64,000 bases of DNA from Ampullaceana balthica. Lineage: Eukaryota; Mollusca; Gastropoda; Lymnaeidae. The translations under genes and the position numbers were made by a program. The stretch spans positions 1 through 64,000 of the forward strand of contig CALYLW010000681.1 of NCBI GenBank assembly GCA_944989445.1, read 5' to 3'. Positions within the stretch are counted from its first letter, which is position 1; every line of letters begins with the position of its first letter. The notes under the pieces are model-generated. The model was not told where the DNA came from, searched no databases, and saw nothing but the letters and a program-made list of their open reading frames with translations. Positions 1 through 11,964 of the stretch are shown here, in pieces.

Positions 1-600
1 TGTCCGTTTATATCTGACAGGTATGCTATATCTATGTTCGTTCGTCCGTCGATACGACGAGGACCACTCTAGTCATCCGAGGGTTGTAGACCGCTGGTAT
101 GGGATGGATGACAAAAGTGACTTGCGCGGTGATTTGGATTTAAGTGAGAAGGAGTTGCGCAATTCGTCGATCTCACTCTCTCGCCCGAGGCCATCTTATC
201 CAGCGGCAGGACTAAGTCGAGACGGCTGGTGATGGAAACGGGTGCAGTGGATGGCCATGATGTCCTGTGTGTCTTGTCATGCCCTTAGCGTTCCACAACG
301 CTTTGCTGAGATTCGCCTTTTTGACCGTTGACCAACTAGTGGTTCCTCCGCTCTGTCCACCGAATCCAGTCTTCACGTGCATAGATAGACATATCTAGAT
401 CACCGAGGGTTTGAGACCCGTCGGCTACCCTCACCAGGTTTAGCAAGCCAGTCGAAGCCGTTGCCCGGGGTGTGGCTACTGCGCACGTTGCAGTTTCTAT
501 GAGCCACTGGTGAGAGCTGTGAGACAACTTCCGGATTAATATTAATAGTATTAACAGCCACAAAATGACAAAACCAAGTAAAATACAACCAGACGAGCAT
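1..600. other. Unassigned sequence, no supported gene
   Basis: This stretch is richer in G+C than most of the window and has short open frames on both strands, but none shows a recognisable domain or splice structure. It could be the untranslated tail of a retroelement, since the next 2 kb is retroelement sequence. I cannot show that. Confidence 0.3.
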
Positions 601-760
601 AGAAGGAATTCATTTCGAAGATCAGTTCCTTGATAACTTTAATTTCCTTAATTTGCATTTGTATGTTGTATATTTCTCCAGCGCTTGATTGTTTTTGTCT
701 TTTAATGACAGCAGAGAAATTTAGGTTCCGCCATTTTGAACAACCGGAAGTTTCAACTTC

Positions 761-792
761 TATATATATATATATATATATCTATATATATT
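761..792. repeat. (TA)n microsatellite
   Basis: A run of about 15 TA dinucleotides with one TC interruption. The surrounding 600-980 region is AT-rich and shows no gene. Confidence 0.8.
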
Positions 793-980
793 ATCTAACA
801 GATCAATCTTGCTATAGCACACTTCCCCAATTTAACACTATTTTATAAGTAATTAAGTACGTACTTACTGTGGGTTATATTTCAGACATAATATCCATAT
901 ACAATGAAAGTCCCATTACACAATAAATATCCATTCGTAAGAAGTTCACAAAGTCACACTTTTTGCAGTTTCCTTGTCAC

Positions 981-1480
981 TTAGTAATGTTTTTCTCCAC
1001 CTTGAATATCTTCTCGAACTTGTCCCGATTTGAACTGTGGTGCTGTGGGTCGTCTCGGCTCCTCAGGGTCCCACTGTAGCTGGGGCGGGATGGTTGGTTC
1101 TGCAACTTGACCTCCCGGTACAGTTTGTAATCGTCTTCTCTCGTAGTTGGCACCGTCTGGTTCCGACGTCGTTGTTTTGCTGGTTCTGGTTCGAGGTATC
1201 TCTTGTAGTTGGTCTTCTGGCTGGTAATGTTCCGTACTGGGACTTGCTAGGCCTCGTCTATCAGAAATCCGCTGATCGTTGCCCTGTCTGCCCGTGTTCG
1301 TCGCTGGTTGATCGTCGTTGTGCTGTTGTAAGACGTATGCCCTACGATGGATACAGTAGTCTGTATCAGAGGCGCTGTACTGAAAAGTACAGGCGCACAT
1401 ACCGCTGTGCTGATGTGGTTCCGTCCCATCTCTCGTAGTGTTTGGCGGTGCTTGGCAATCCAGAGACAATTCGGGCCCCC
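981..1480 (-). pseudogene. LTR retroelement internal 5' region (leader/gag-like fragment)
   Basis: A 162-codon minus-strand frame (1469-981) rich in Gln, Thr, Arg and Pro starts just inside a likely LTR boundary. In this orientation the LTR ends in CTTAACA near 1481, and the next bases on the minus strand begin TGG, as a tRNA primer-binding site would. The protein has no catalytic motif. Its composition suits the start of a gag-like protein, but I do not recognise a family. It appears truncated: no protease, RT or integrase follows towards position 1. Confidence 0.4.
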
Positions 1481-2075
1481 CATGTTAAGTCTCTATGTTT
1501 AGGTGGATTGTGCCTTGCTCTCCGCTACACACAACATACACAAGAGATGACACAAGTCTGTGTAACGATGCAATGTTTATTCTACTATACACAACTGTAC
1601 AACTGGCTGTCTTGCCTTGACATAAAATACATCTATATATAACGGGCTGTATGCTCAAGCATGCCCTCGGTCCGACTCGACCGCTCCTGGGCCCATGCTC
1701 AAGTCCTCTTCAGATCTACGTAAATACACAAAGTTTCCAAGTCCCCTCGGTCCGACACGACCGCTTCTGGCGACGTTAAACTCAACTCAGTTTTACTGCA
1801 ACCCTGCAGCTCCCCGGTCTATCCTGACCGGTCTGACCGCACAACACTGTGCGAAGTACACAACTCTCTGCAACACCCCCGCACTCGTCTCGACTACTCT
1901 CTTATATACCCCCCAACTGGTCTCAACTGACCCTGGCGTGTCCTCTGGTCATGTCCCTGACATATCCCGTGTGACCAGAAGTTCACTCAGACATCACTAG
2001 ACATTATTCCCGTGATAGGAGTTCATACCCGTCAACAACGCCTTGACCCCGACTCCAACACTGGCTCACAACAAT
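1481..2075 (-). mobile_element. Putative 5' LTR of a minus-strand retroelement
   Basis: Read on the minus strand, this block has an LTR-like order: TATATAAGAG (complement of about 1898-1908), an AATAAA signal (complement of about 1577-1583) and a terminus CTTAACA at 1481. The inner edge is fairly firm. The outer edge is uncertain: a TGTTGTGAGC start near 2075 is one candidate, but the LTR could reach about 2500. No target duplication could be tested. Confidence 0.45.
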
Positions 2076-2858
2076 CTCACCACAATCATTCGCAGTGATT
2101 CTCATACCCTGACAACGTTACTCTCCTAGTAGGGGAGTAATATCTCGTCTATTATCAGACGACTTCAATTGACACCGTGTGTCACATTGGCTTTGGCTAA
2201 GTACGGGGTACTTGTGGCCGGCTTCAATTCACACAACAGTATAGTGTGTCGAACTGGCTTCAGTCAGTACAGTAATGTGACTGACTGGCTTCAGAAGAGT
2301 ACTAGTATGTACCCAACTGGATGAAGACAAATCTCTGTGGAGTAGATCATACACAGCCAAGGACGAACTGGTCCTTGATCTGTCCAAGTCCGTCTCCACG
2401 TTACAACGATTCCTTCTGGTGTATGGCCGAGTCAGGATGCTACACGCCTGTGTAGTGGGTCAAGTAGATCACAGGATTCACCGGGGCACCAGGAACCAGT
2501 CTAAAAATAGAAACAAACCTAGGCTTTTATGTGCAGTCGATAGGTTCACGGATTAAACATTTTTATTTTCTTATTTTTAGTTCACTTTCTATAGTTAAAT
2601 AAAAGCGTGTCGTTTTTTTTAAAATATATTTTTTAAATATTTTATTTTTATATACTTATAACGTATTCAATTTGACCGATGGAAACGGGTGTAATCATAT
2701 ATAATTAAAATAATATGCAGGATATTTAAATCCTCATATAGCCCGACATGTTGAACTAAGATTAATTCAACAATTACGACATGTACTAATTATAGTTCAA
2801 TAACCAATATTCAATTAATGGCAACAAATGAAAGAATATACAATGCTTAAGTAAATTA
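2076..2858. other. No gene seen; possible outer LTR flank, then AT-rich DNA
   Basis: About 2076-2510 is moderately GC-rich and may still belong to the LTR element. From 2520 to 2858 the sequence is AT-rich with poly-T and TA tracts and no supported open frame. Confidence 0.4.
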
Positions 2859-2977
2859 TTTAGAGTCAGTCCTACCGGCGCTGGTTTAGTTAGAGTCAGT
2901 CCTACCGGCGCTGGTTTAGTTAGAGTCAGTCCTACCGGCGCTGGTTTAGCTAGAGTCAGTCCTACCGGCGCTGGTTT
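2859..2977. repeat. 30-bp tandem repeat, about 4 copies
   Basis: The unit begins AGTCAGTCCTACCGGCGCTG and repeats every 30 bp with single-base variants (for example TTAG or CTAG at the junction). Because 30 is a multiple of three, the minus strand reads as a 10-residue repeat, KPAPVGLTLT. There is no other sign that this is a gene. Confidence 0.9.
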
Positions 2978-3000
2978 ATAAAAGTTGACATTTCCACTCC

Positions 3001-3955
3001 AAGAATGACATACCAAGTCCGTTAAACTGAGAGTGTATTCACTATGACTGTGACTAACTCCAGTTAGATCTTGGCATGAAAAGAATGACATACCAAGTCC
3101 GTTAAACTGAGAGTGTATTCACTATGACTGTGACTAACTCTAGTTAGATCTTGGCATGAAAAGAATGACATACCAAGTCCGTTAAACTGAGAGTGTATTC
3201 ACTATGACTGTGACTAACTCCAGTTAGATCTTGGCATGAAAAGAATGACATACCAAGTCCGTTAAACTGAGAGTGTATTCACTATGACTGTGACTAACTC
3301 CAGTTAGATCTTGGCATGAAAAGAATGACATACCAAGTCCGTTAAACTGAGAGTGTATTCACTATGACTGTGACTAACTCCAGTTAGATCTTGGCATGAA
3401 AAGAATGACATACCAAGTCCGTTAAACTGAGAGTGTATTCACTATGACTGTGACTAACTCCAGTTAGATCTTGGCATGAAAAGAATGACATACCAAGTCC
3501 GTTAAACTGAGAGTGTATTCACTATGACTGTGACTAACTCTAGTTAGATCTTGGCATGAAAAGAATGACATACCAAGTCCGTTAAACTGAGAGTGTATTC
3601 ACTATGACTGTGACTAACTCCAGTTAGATCTTGGCATGAAAAGAATGACATACCAAGTCCGTTAAACTGAGAGTGTATTCACTATGACTGTGACTAACTC
3701 CAGTTAGATCTTGGCATGAAAAGAATGACATACCAAGTCCGTTAAACTGAGAGTGTATTCACTATGACTGTGACTAACTCTAGTTAGATCTTGGCATGAA
3801 AAGAATGACATACCAAGTCCGTTAAACTGAGAGTGTATTCACTATGACTGTGACTAACTCCAGTTAGATCTTGGCATGAAAAGAATGACATACCAAGTCC
3901 GTTAAACTGAGAGTGTATTCACTATGACTGTGACTAACTCCAGTTAGATCTTGAA
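3001..3955. repeat. 80-bp satellite-like tandem array, about 12 copies
   Basis: The unit starts AAGAATGACATACCAAGTCC and repeats at exactly 80 bp from 3001 (next starts 3081, 3161, and so on). Copies are almost identical. The main variable site is C or T in ACTC(C/T)AGTTAG, with T in the second, seventh and tenth copies. The last copy breaks at 3951-3955. Low divergence indicates recent expansion or homogenisation. Confidence 0.95.
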
Positions 3956-5273
3956 AAGAATGAAACCTTCGTCTGTCCTCGGATGACGTGGAATTCAATT
4001 ATTTTCTGATTGGATGTTAATCACTGTCCGCTGGCCTTGGTTTTGTATTTGTATACCCCGTATTTGATAAATTGATAATTTCCGCTATTTGCATGCTGAA
4101 GTTGTAGTACGTTAGAGTTCATTCCCTTTTGTTGTTTAACGCTACGGTTTAGCATTAAATTGGTGGTTCATAAATTTCGTCACAGTGATATCATAATTCC
4201 TTGTCAAATTTAGAGCTGGAACCAAAATTTTACTCAAGATCCTGTGCAAAATAAACTTACGTTATAATGAAAGTTTTATTGTTTTGTCCACTCAAAGTTT
4301 GTCTTTAAAGTGGTTCATAAGACAAGCATACGTCTAGTCAATAGTCTCGCTTGACTTCTCGTGTTCTCTTCACCCCCATCCAATTATTCACAGTCTTAAG
4401 TTTCACAATATGCTTTTAATCGACTATGTCTAGCTCACTAGGTACACATTACACTATGACTTTAAGGTCAGGATACATATTAATACATTATGTCCGGGGT
4501 CGAAACCTCCCGGATCAAAATGTGCGTCTTCCAATTAAATTACATCATAAAACCTAATAAATAGATCTTCTCAAAGTAAATGATACAAACACAATTTTAA
4601 TATTGATATAATCATGGATTGAATGAGACGTGAAAATATTGCATCAATTTAGACAAACAATAGGACTTGTCATATCTAAAGGGAAATCTATGAATAGAAA
4701 TATATTGTGTTTTTAGGTGGAAACATTTAATACAATTAATTAAAGTCTCGTGAAGGTACAGCTAGGAATTTAATGAATGAGAATCAACGATAATTGCCGA
4801 GACCAATGTTACCACATTAGTCGTGTCCCTGTCGTGTCGTGACTAGTGCCAGTCGGCTATAAATTAGTTTTCAGAAATGAATGTAAAAAGATCTTTATGT
4901 TCTTGATTCTATGACTAAGCTTACCCTTAATTTGTGTAATATTAAAATATATAAATTAGTTTTGTAAGTAAATTAAAATCAACTTCGTGTCATGAAATTG
5001 TTTCCTATTTGATTTGGTCTTTGTTATAGACCAGCAAGCCGATTTTTAAAAAAAATTTAGTCTGGCTGACATAATTTTATGGAGGATATCAGGATTAGCC
5101 GGTTTTCTTCGTACATTGACATTTGTGGCTGATTTTCAGCTGATTATGAAATATTCGAATGAAATTCTGCTGAAGTTCGGACAATAGTAAAGTAATAAAA
5201 ATTCACAAATAAAACACTTTTACAATACTTCAGATTTTTAAAAATTATTTTTAACAATAGAAAAAACTTATAT
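3956..5273. other. No gene seen
   Basis: AT-rich intergenic sequence. A short patch, GGGGTCGAAACCTCCCGG, near 4497 resembles a tRNA T-arm, but no cloverleaf could be built around it. Confidence 0.5.
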
Positions 5274-5529
5274 GGGACCGTCCATAAAGTTCGTCACGCT
5301 TCAGAGGGGGAGGGGAATAAGAAGGTGTGACAGGGGGAGGGAAGGGGTCCGACCATGTGTGACGTCATGGTGTTTTATATTAAATTTTAATTATTTTGTT
5401 AATAAAAAATAATTTTTGTTCAAACCTGTGACGTATTTTAAGGGGGGGGGGACCCAGATTTGTGACATTTTAGGACAGGGGGGAGGTAAATATAGTAAAA
5501 AATAGCGTGACTTACTTTAAGGACGACCC
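5274..5529. mobile_element. Foldback MITE, GGGACCGTCCATAAAG type, copy 1
   Basis: The left end GGGACCGTCCATAAAG is mirrored at the right end by CTTTAAGGACGACCC. The interior has purine-rich runs (GGGGGAGGGG) and CGTCAC motifs, also seen inverted. Two further copies lie at 21050 and 29032. It has no coding capacity. The termini suggest a cut-and-paste family with short TA-rich targets, possibly ISL2EU or Harbinger-like; the superfamily is not settled. Confidence 0.7.
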
Positions 5530-6640
5530 TTCTGCTGTCATACTAATACAGTGCATGAATGCATTCACTCATTCAGGTTATGTCATTCAGAACCTCATAG
5601 GCACTAAGAATATCAGTTTATAATTGTCATGAATAAAAGAAAGCCCATGTAGTTTATCAGCTGTTAGGCTAATGCGGCACGCGGCATATTTTCGGGCGGA
5701 TTTTCGGCGGATGAAAATTCGACGGCGTATTAGGCGCGCGGCTTCGGCTGAGGGGTCAACTTTATTGTCATTTTCACTAAACTAGTATCGTGTTTATCTT
5801 TATTATCTTTATTAGTTATCTTTATTGGTATGAAAAAAGGCCAAGTGCTAGTAAACTTAATTGTGATTGGTGCTTTCTCAAAGCAACTACTACTGCTATT
5901 GGCTGGTAACTTTACAAGGTTTGTTTGTAAATGTTTTAGCGACTTCGCAGGTTTTAATAAGTGTTTCATATTTTAACAATAAAATACAGCGTTTTAAGTA
6001 GACTTTGATGATCAAACAAACAAATCTAGTTCTAACATTTCAACCAGAAAAAGATATTAAGGTAACTCTTTTTCCTGGAATAAATAATCTTGGTAAGTTT
6101 TGTAAAAAGACTCCTAAATTTATCTTTGCGCTGTATTTCCAAGATAGAATTAATTGCCAATGTATTATTACAATTTTAGCAAATATCTTCATGACGTCAT
6201 CTTAATTATGTTTTACACTCTTCAAATCAAAGGCGATTCTGTTACTAAAATAATCTTTGACTTCTTTGAACTGATTTCCTATACATAGTTATTTCCCCCT
6301 GCTACTCTGCTGTCTCTTTTAGCACATTATTGACCGAGTCATAGGTATACAACAGATCGTAATAAACAAGCACACGCAAAAGATCATACCAAACACTGCA
6401 CGGTATTTAATATTGAAATCTGTTACACAATTTTCAGTCTCCATGGTACTTGACATTAACAAATTGGTGATAAAGCTTCTAGTCTGAGTTCTATAAATTG
6501 CAAGATATTTGCTATAAAATGTCATTAGTTTATATGTTTTTACACTGTTTGTTTTATTACATGTTTATAGACTCCATTCTCTTTGTATCCCTTTATATAT
6601 TGCGCCTACACGCGTCTGTCAACGCTATGTCCGTTAACTC
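5530..6640. other. No gene seen
   Basis: AT-rich sequence with a few open frames of about 65-80 codons that match no known domain and show no codon bias. A G+C-rich island with CGGCGG and GCGCGGC motifs sits at 5675-5750. Confidence 0.45.
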
Positions 6641-6641
6641 T

Positions 6642-7136
6642 TGCGTTTTAAATCATTTAAACCACGTGGTGTCTGTTTGGTTGATTGCTTGCTTGCTTGT
6701 CGAAAAAACTTTGGATCGATTTTTAACCCACTTCCTCGTAAGCTAGTGAGCTGAGATTGTGCAGGCAGTTTTGTATCAATAATAAAAACGATGTATCAAA
6801 ATTTCAGATTGATCGCATGTACTGTAATTAAACTATTGAATTTTTAGATTATTTTATTTATCTCTATGTATCATGTTATTTTTTGAGATAGTGTCGCGGT
6901 GCGTATTATATTGAACAACCTCTCTGTCGCGCAATAAGTTGAATATTTTATTGACAACACTTTTTATAAACATATTCATGATCGATGCGCATTACATTAA
7001 ACATGTTTTACGACACATAACTACCATTTTGTATTTTCGGACGGTCTTGCGCTGCGTATTATAATAAACATTCTTTTAGTTATGTCTCGTTTATATAGGA
7101 TTTATAGTCAAAAACTTAGTTTTTTACGGGTTAATT
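6642..7136 (+). repeat. Family X repeat, copy 1
   Basis: This roughly 495-bp copy begins near a TTTAAAT run and GTGGTGTCTG and ends ATTTATAGTCAAAAAC followed by TTTTTTACGGGTT. Inside are the (GCTT)n block, the GATCGATTTTTAACCCACTT motif and four degenerate GGTGCGTATTATATT-like boxes. It is noncoding and older than the copies at 14686 and 22831. Confidence 0.85.
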
Positions 7137-7439
7137 TTTCAAAATTGAAAATATAGACCTAAAATCATAATCATTTTAGTTTCGAGATTAACAGAGGGTG
7201 TTGTGTATCTCGCCGTAAAATATTATATGACATGACCTCATTGTTTGAGTTTATAATAATTTCTGAAAAGGAAACGATGTAAACAAGATGATATGTATGC
7301 AATGAGTTCAGATTGGGACTAATTTTAGGCACTATCATGTTTATGTAGAGGGGCATCTTTGTGAACTTTTAAAGGTTTCTTTTCATTGATAGTGGAATTC
7401 ATTGATTTCAAAATCATCACTCAACCTTGGTAAATAGGA

Positions 7440-7860
7440 GAATATATAAGGTATTTATAGTAAAAAAACTTTGTTTTTACAGGGTTGTTTAATTAAATCC
7501 CTTACATTAACTTCGAAACCCTGTCGTCATCTCTCTCTCTGTCTGTCGTCATCTCTTCGTAATTTGAGCGGAAAAACAAAAGTAAAAAATGTCACACTTC
7601 CCGTGATGCCATCGAGCTGACATTTGGCACATAGACTCTTGTCACCTAACAATGAATGGTATCAAAATTTCAGATCAATCGAAGTACAGTGTTTAAATTT
7701 ATGTATTTTAGTTTATCTCTAAAGAACATATGTAATTCAAATTCAAGGTTTGTAATTGTTTTTACTAGTCTTATATTAACTTGCTTTGTAAGTTTAATCG
7801 AACATTCCATCCCACTATTTGTTTATAATTTTTTCACGTGCCAGTTTAACTGATAAGTCT
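7440..7860 (+). repeat. Family X repeat, copy 2 (second subtype, broken)
   Basis: The tail of one unit (ATTTATAGTAAAAAAACTTT, about 7452-7485) is directly followed by the start of another (AAATCCCTTACATTAACTTC at about 7494). This unit is the subtype with TCTCTCTCTGTCTGTC and GAGCGGAAAAACAAAAG, shared with 45821 and the terminal array. The right end is lost. The junction shows that head-to-tail arrangement also occurs here. Confidence 0.75.
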
Positions 7861-8514
7861 CATTCTACTGGCTCGTGATGGATGTTCATATGGTCTAATG
7901 TCTAAACTGAGTGACTCCCGATCTTGCTGACTGAAGTACAGTCCCCAAATAGATAGAACGGCAACTCATCTCAGAGGAGAAAACACAGAGCTCAAAAGCG
8001 TTGTCCCTATGACATTAATACAATGAAAGTTCCCATTAATTTCGACGATGGTACTGATGCCAAGAAGTAGCCTCCACGCGCAATGTTGTCTAGGGTTATT
8101 TTACGGTGTGAAGGGAGACAATTCACTTTACAGGGAACCAGCTGGTCGTCCTGAAGAGAAGTCGTTAACCGTGTGATTTTGTCCGGCTACAGCAGCTACG
8201 CCATCATGATATCGTGATGGACAACGATCAGATGGACCAGAGATCTGGTACAATTTTGTTATTCTTTTCTATGTAATTCAATTTTTAACTAACTGGTCAT
8301 AAAGTGTTCAGGTGTGCAGTTACAAACGACGACTCAAAGATATCAGAGACGATTTAAATTTATTATAATTACTATTTTAAATCATTGTTTTTTAAAACAA
8401 ATGTTATAAATATAATTCACCATAATATTTAGGCAGTTCATTCAGTCATATTTTTTTTAAAACTTCAAGAGGGAACATAACAGTAGTTAGGAAAGGCTGA
8501 AACGGTTAGGATTT
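7861..8514. other. No gene seen
   Basis: Unannotated intergenic DNA. No open frame, RNA gene or repeat recognised. Confidence 0.4.
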
Positions 8515-8830
8515 TGGTGGTTCCCCCCCCCCATGACGTCATAGGTGACCTTTACTAGTAAGTTGCGCGCAGTAGTTAATTATGTTAATAAGACGTGTTA
8601 ATTAAGTAATTAGTGTTCTTAATTATGTCAATTAAGAAATTGAATCTATAAATTATCCAAATTAGGATAATGATGTCATTTTGTATGACTGTCGTGTTGC
8701 TATACGACATGATAATTCGGGGATGTGGCAACCGTGACATGGGTGTTCTTGTGGTGTGGTATATTCGGAACTTAAGGGGCTATAAGCGCGTAATTGATGA
8801 ATTATTTAAATGATTAAGTTATTTCCCTTT
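8515..8830. repeat. Interspersed repeat R2, uninterrupted copy
   Basis: Shares a long stretch with 13516-13787, including TTAATTAAGTAATTAGTGT, GACATGATAATT and GACATGGGTGTTCTTGTGG. Here CATGACGTCATAGGTGACC and GAATTATTTAAATGATTAAG are unbroken. In the second copy those same two points are split by an H1 transposon and a hAT element. This copy therefore gives the empty site for both insertions. Confidence 0.85.
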
Positions 8831-9216
8831 CTTTCTAAAATTTGTCAATAGTAATGTTTGGTTTGGTGGCTGAGAGTTTGGGGATATTTGTGTCATGATT
8901 TCATCAAAAAATCTAAACACTTTTGCAACCAAAACAAATTTGACAACGGTGCTAAATAAAATCAAGTAGTGTGCTAAGATAATCTATTCAGATAACTTTG
9001 AACATTGAACTCGAAACACGCAAGATGGGGGTATATTCCTTATGAAATCACCCTACTTTAAAGAAAACATCGGTAAATTGTTGTTAACAAATCAACGACT
9101 TTGCTAATATCTGACAATATTCGAACCCACAAACACGACTTTATATACAGAGACATAACTTACACACTGTCAAATAAACTGTCGCATGACATCAATGGGT
9201 ATAATTCATGCCCTAT
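8831..9216. other. No gene seen
   Basis: AT-rich DNA with no supported features, up to the target duplication of the next transposon. Confidence 0.4.
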
Positions 9217-9224
9217 ACCAGCCC

Positions 9225-11822
9225 CAGCGGCGTAGCAATTGTATGTGCCGCCCGGGAAAAACCCCAGATTCCCCCACCCTTGGAACAATATGTTATACTG
9301 TTAAAATAAAATATAGTATTTTAAATAGAAATTTACAATTAGGACACCATACATTTGTATGTTAGAATAAATAGAAGAGCTTTTATTTCTATATTGAAAA
9401 TGGAAGTTTTTTCGTTTTTCCACATGACACAATCATAGATGTATGAATATTTTCACCAGAGCTATGTCACATAGCCAAAGTAGCATTACAGATCATTATT
9501 AAATTTTTATTCAATTAATTTTAGAAAGCCTTATCTCCCACCTAGCTTTATGTATGGCTGTTGTAAGGAATATCCATTATTAATATATAATATTGGGCAG
9601 GATAAATTTAACCCTATGTATCTTAATAACCTTGGATACATCAAGTGGGCTTGAATAAATAAATTCATTTATTTTTACCCTTGAGGTAAAATATTCCTTG
9701 CTTGAGAATTTTATGTGAGATTCTTTAATACTGTAATACTATAATTTAAAGGCTACATTTCAAAGTCCGGTAGATTAGCTAGTTTCCGAAAATCTTATCT
9801 GTTTTCCGAATTCTGTAACTGACAAAAACTCACATGAATTTTTATTGTATCCTCATCTTATGAAGAATAGAACTATTCTCACAACTGTTTTTATTTCTAC
9901 ATTACATGATTACGCATTCCCTTTTGATCGTCAAAAAATTGCTCTCTCGTTCTTAGTCTGGAAGATTCAATTAATTCATAAAGTCTTATCAAAAGTCAAA
10001 GCATCCTTTAAATATTCAATTCGTTTCTCTGCGAGTAGCCTCTGTATGGCGTTGAATTAGCTCTAGAAGATTGTCAATAATTTCGGGAATCATTGATTTC
10101 TAGCGTACCGAAAATAGAGAGTTCATTTAAGGTTGAGCAACATATGAACAAATCAGGTTTAAGGAACGTTCCAGCTATGAAGAATTATGAACTCACTTTG
10201 GGCCTCAACTGTTCACTGTTTTAAGACAATCAGCCTTAAACTTTTTAAAAATCTTGGCGGAAATTTAGTAAACATATTCATTTTTTTGTTTCAATGAACT
10301 CTTTGAAAGATTCAATAACTTGTACCATTCTAAATGTCACATTTTTCCACATCGCACAAATAGACTTGTTTGATCCTTATGTAAAATATAAGGAGAGATA
10401 TCGAATGCACTGGAATAATATGTGATATCGTGTAACCGAAAGATGATTGTTGACGAACTTTATCTCCTAAAACAGCAATGACGTCATTCACTTTTTAGGT
10501 GACAAGGTTTTTTCCCCCTTTTCACGCGATGTTCTGGAAGCATGGGATCGTAATTTGCTAGCATCGTTATCAAATCCAGAATTAGGTATATATTTACACT
10601 AAATTGTTCCACACGTCTGACCTCAAATATCCTATTTCTATTTTCCAGGATTTAATAATATCAAAAATTCTAACAAGAACTTCTTGCTACTTTGATTTGT
10701 TTTATTTTACAACAATGTACTGGTGTTCTCTTTTTAATTAGGCATTTTTTTAAATCCGATTTCTTATTCCTTCTATTAGCAAATCTTTAGTAATATTGAA
10801 CACTTAATTCATCAATGGCAACTCAAATTTTTATGCTATTAGATTAGCAAATTTTTTCGCGAGCTTTTTTATAGTAGTTTAATTACGCTAAAATCATTCA
10901 CGCGTTTGTAAGTCTCTTGTCTATTTTGGTGTAAGATCCGTTTCTAATTTGGAAAAGTTAATGTTAATATTTTTGACAATCGATCTCGCTGCACTTATAG
11001 TAATAGCAAATTATCATCTGTAACTACGGGCAATTTATATCAATTAAGTTCATTTATGTTGTTGAAATGCTTTTGATTTTTGTTGGAATGCAAATGATAC
11101 AACAATTTTTCCTTCAACAATCAAGATGAGCAGCTTACAACATATAATAAATTATAGTTACCAGCTCATAAGTGTCAGGTTTGTTATACTACTTCAGCCT
11201 AAATGTTTTAAGTTCATTAGCATTAGTATCAGAAGACATTATATTCATTAGGTAGTTTCAAGTTTCGGCCGTTGAAACGTTCTCATATTTAATATAATTT
11301 CTTCATTTCTTTTATTAAATATTACCTTGGCTTTTATTTTATTTTATTAGACGTTATTTTAACAATGTTGAGAAACTAATGAAAAACGAGGAATGTGCCA
11401 CCCTCTACAAAATGCCGCCTCGGGAATTCCATTGGCTCATGTTTGAAATTGATTGCGAACAGTCACTTTCGCTTCTACAAAAGGAACATCAGTCAAATGT
11501 TAAGGATCAGTTAAAATTATCAGCATATCAGTGTCACGTTATAATACTACATAAGCCTCTTGGATTTACACTTCAGTAGCATAAGTATTAGAAGTAAGTA
11601 TATCCAATATGGAGTTTCAAATTTTAGAATTTGAAACATCTACATTTTTTATATTATTTAATTCATCAAGTTCTCATTCGTTCTTATTTTATTTTGATAA
11701 AAAGATTCACTTTTTTTAAAAATTCTTCTTTGAAGCAAATTAACGACGAGGAATTTGCCGCCCCTGACAAAGTGCCGCCGAGGGCATTACCCCCCCCCCG
11801 GCACATTCTCGCTACGCCACTG
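9225..11822. mobile_element. hAT-like non-autonomous transposon, family H1, copy a
   Basis: The terminal inverted repeats are CAGCGGCGTAGCA at the left and CGCTACGCCACTG at the right. The element is flanked by a perfect 8-bp target duplication, ACCAGCCC, at 9217-9224 and 11823-11830, which is the hAT signature. It is 2.6 kb, AT-rich inside, and contains no transposase. Subterminal parts such as GTATGTGCCGCCCGGG and a 3' GCCGCCGAGGGCATT are shared with copies b and c. It presumably depended on a transposase supplied from elsewhere. Confidence 0.9.
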
Positions 11823-11964
11823 ACCAGCCCCTTCCCTTCCACTCGTCGCATGAAATCAAAGGGGATACGTGATGCCTTATAATGGCCCCCTTCCCTTTGA
11901 ACCACGTGCCGTGCGAGCGGAACTAGTTATTAGTTAGCTTTAGGCAACACCATGACTTCATAGG
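11823..11964. repeat. Original DNA between two H1 insertions (part of R2 context)
   Basis: Starts with the target duplication of H1a and ends with TTCATAGG, the target duplication of H1b. The first 120 bp recur at 19634-19760 (ACTCGTCGCATGAAATCAA and CGTGCGAG motifs). Confidence 0.7.

Noticed and set aside
981..1469. Host gene for a Gln/Thr-rich protein
   Set aside because: Its position beside an LTR boundary and primer-site-like bases favours a retroelement leader or gag.
2786..3091. 101-codon minus-strand frame with KPAPVGLTLT repeats
   Set aside because: Arises from the 30-bp tandem repeat; nothing supports a gene.
3001..3955. CRISPR array
   Set aside because: The unit repeats in full with no unique spacers, and the DNA is animal.
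4490..4515. Possible tRNA T-arm
   Set aside because: No D-arm or anticodon arm could be built around it.
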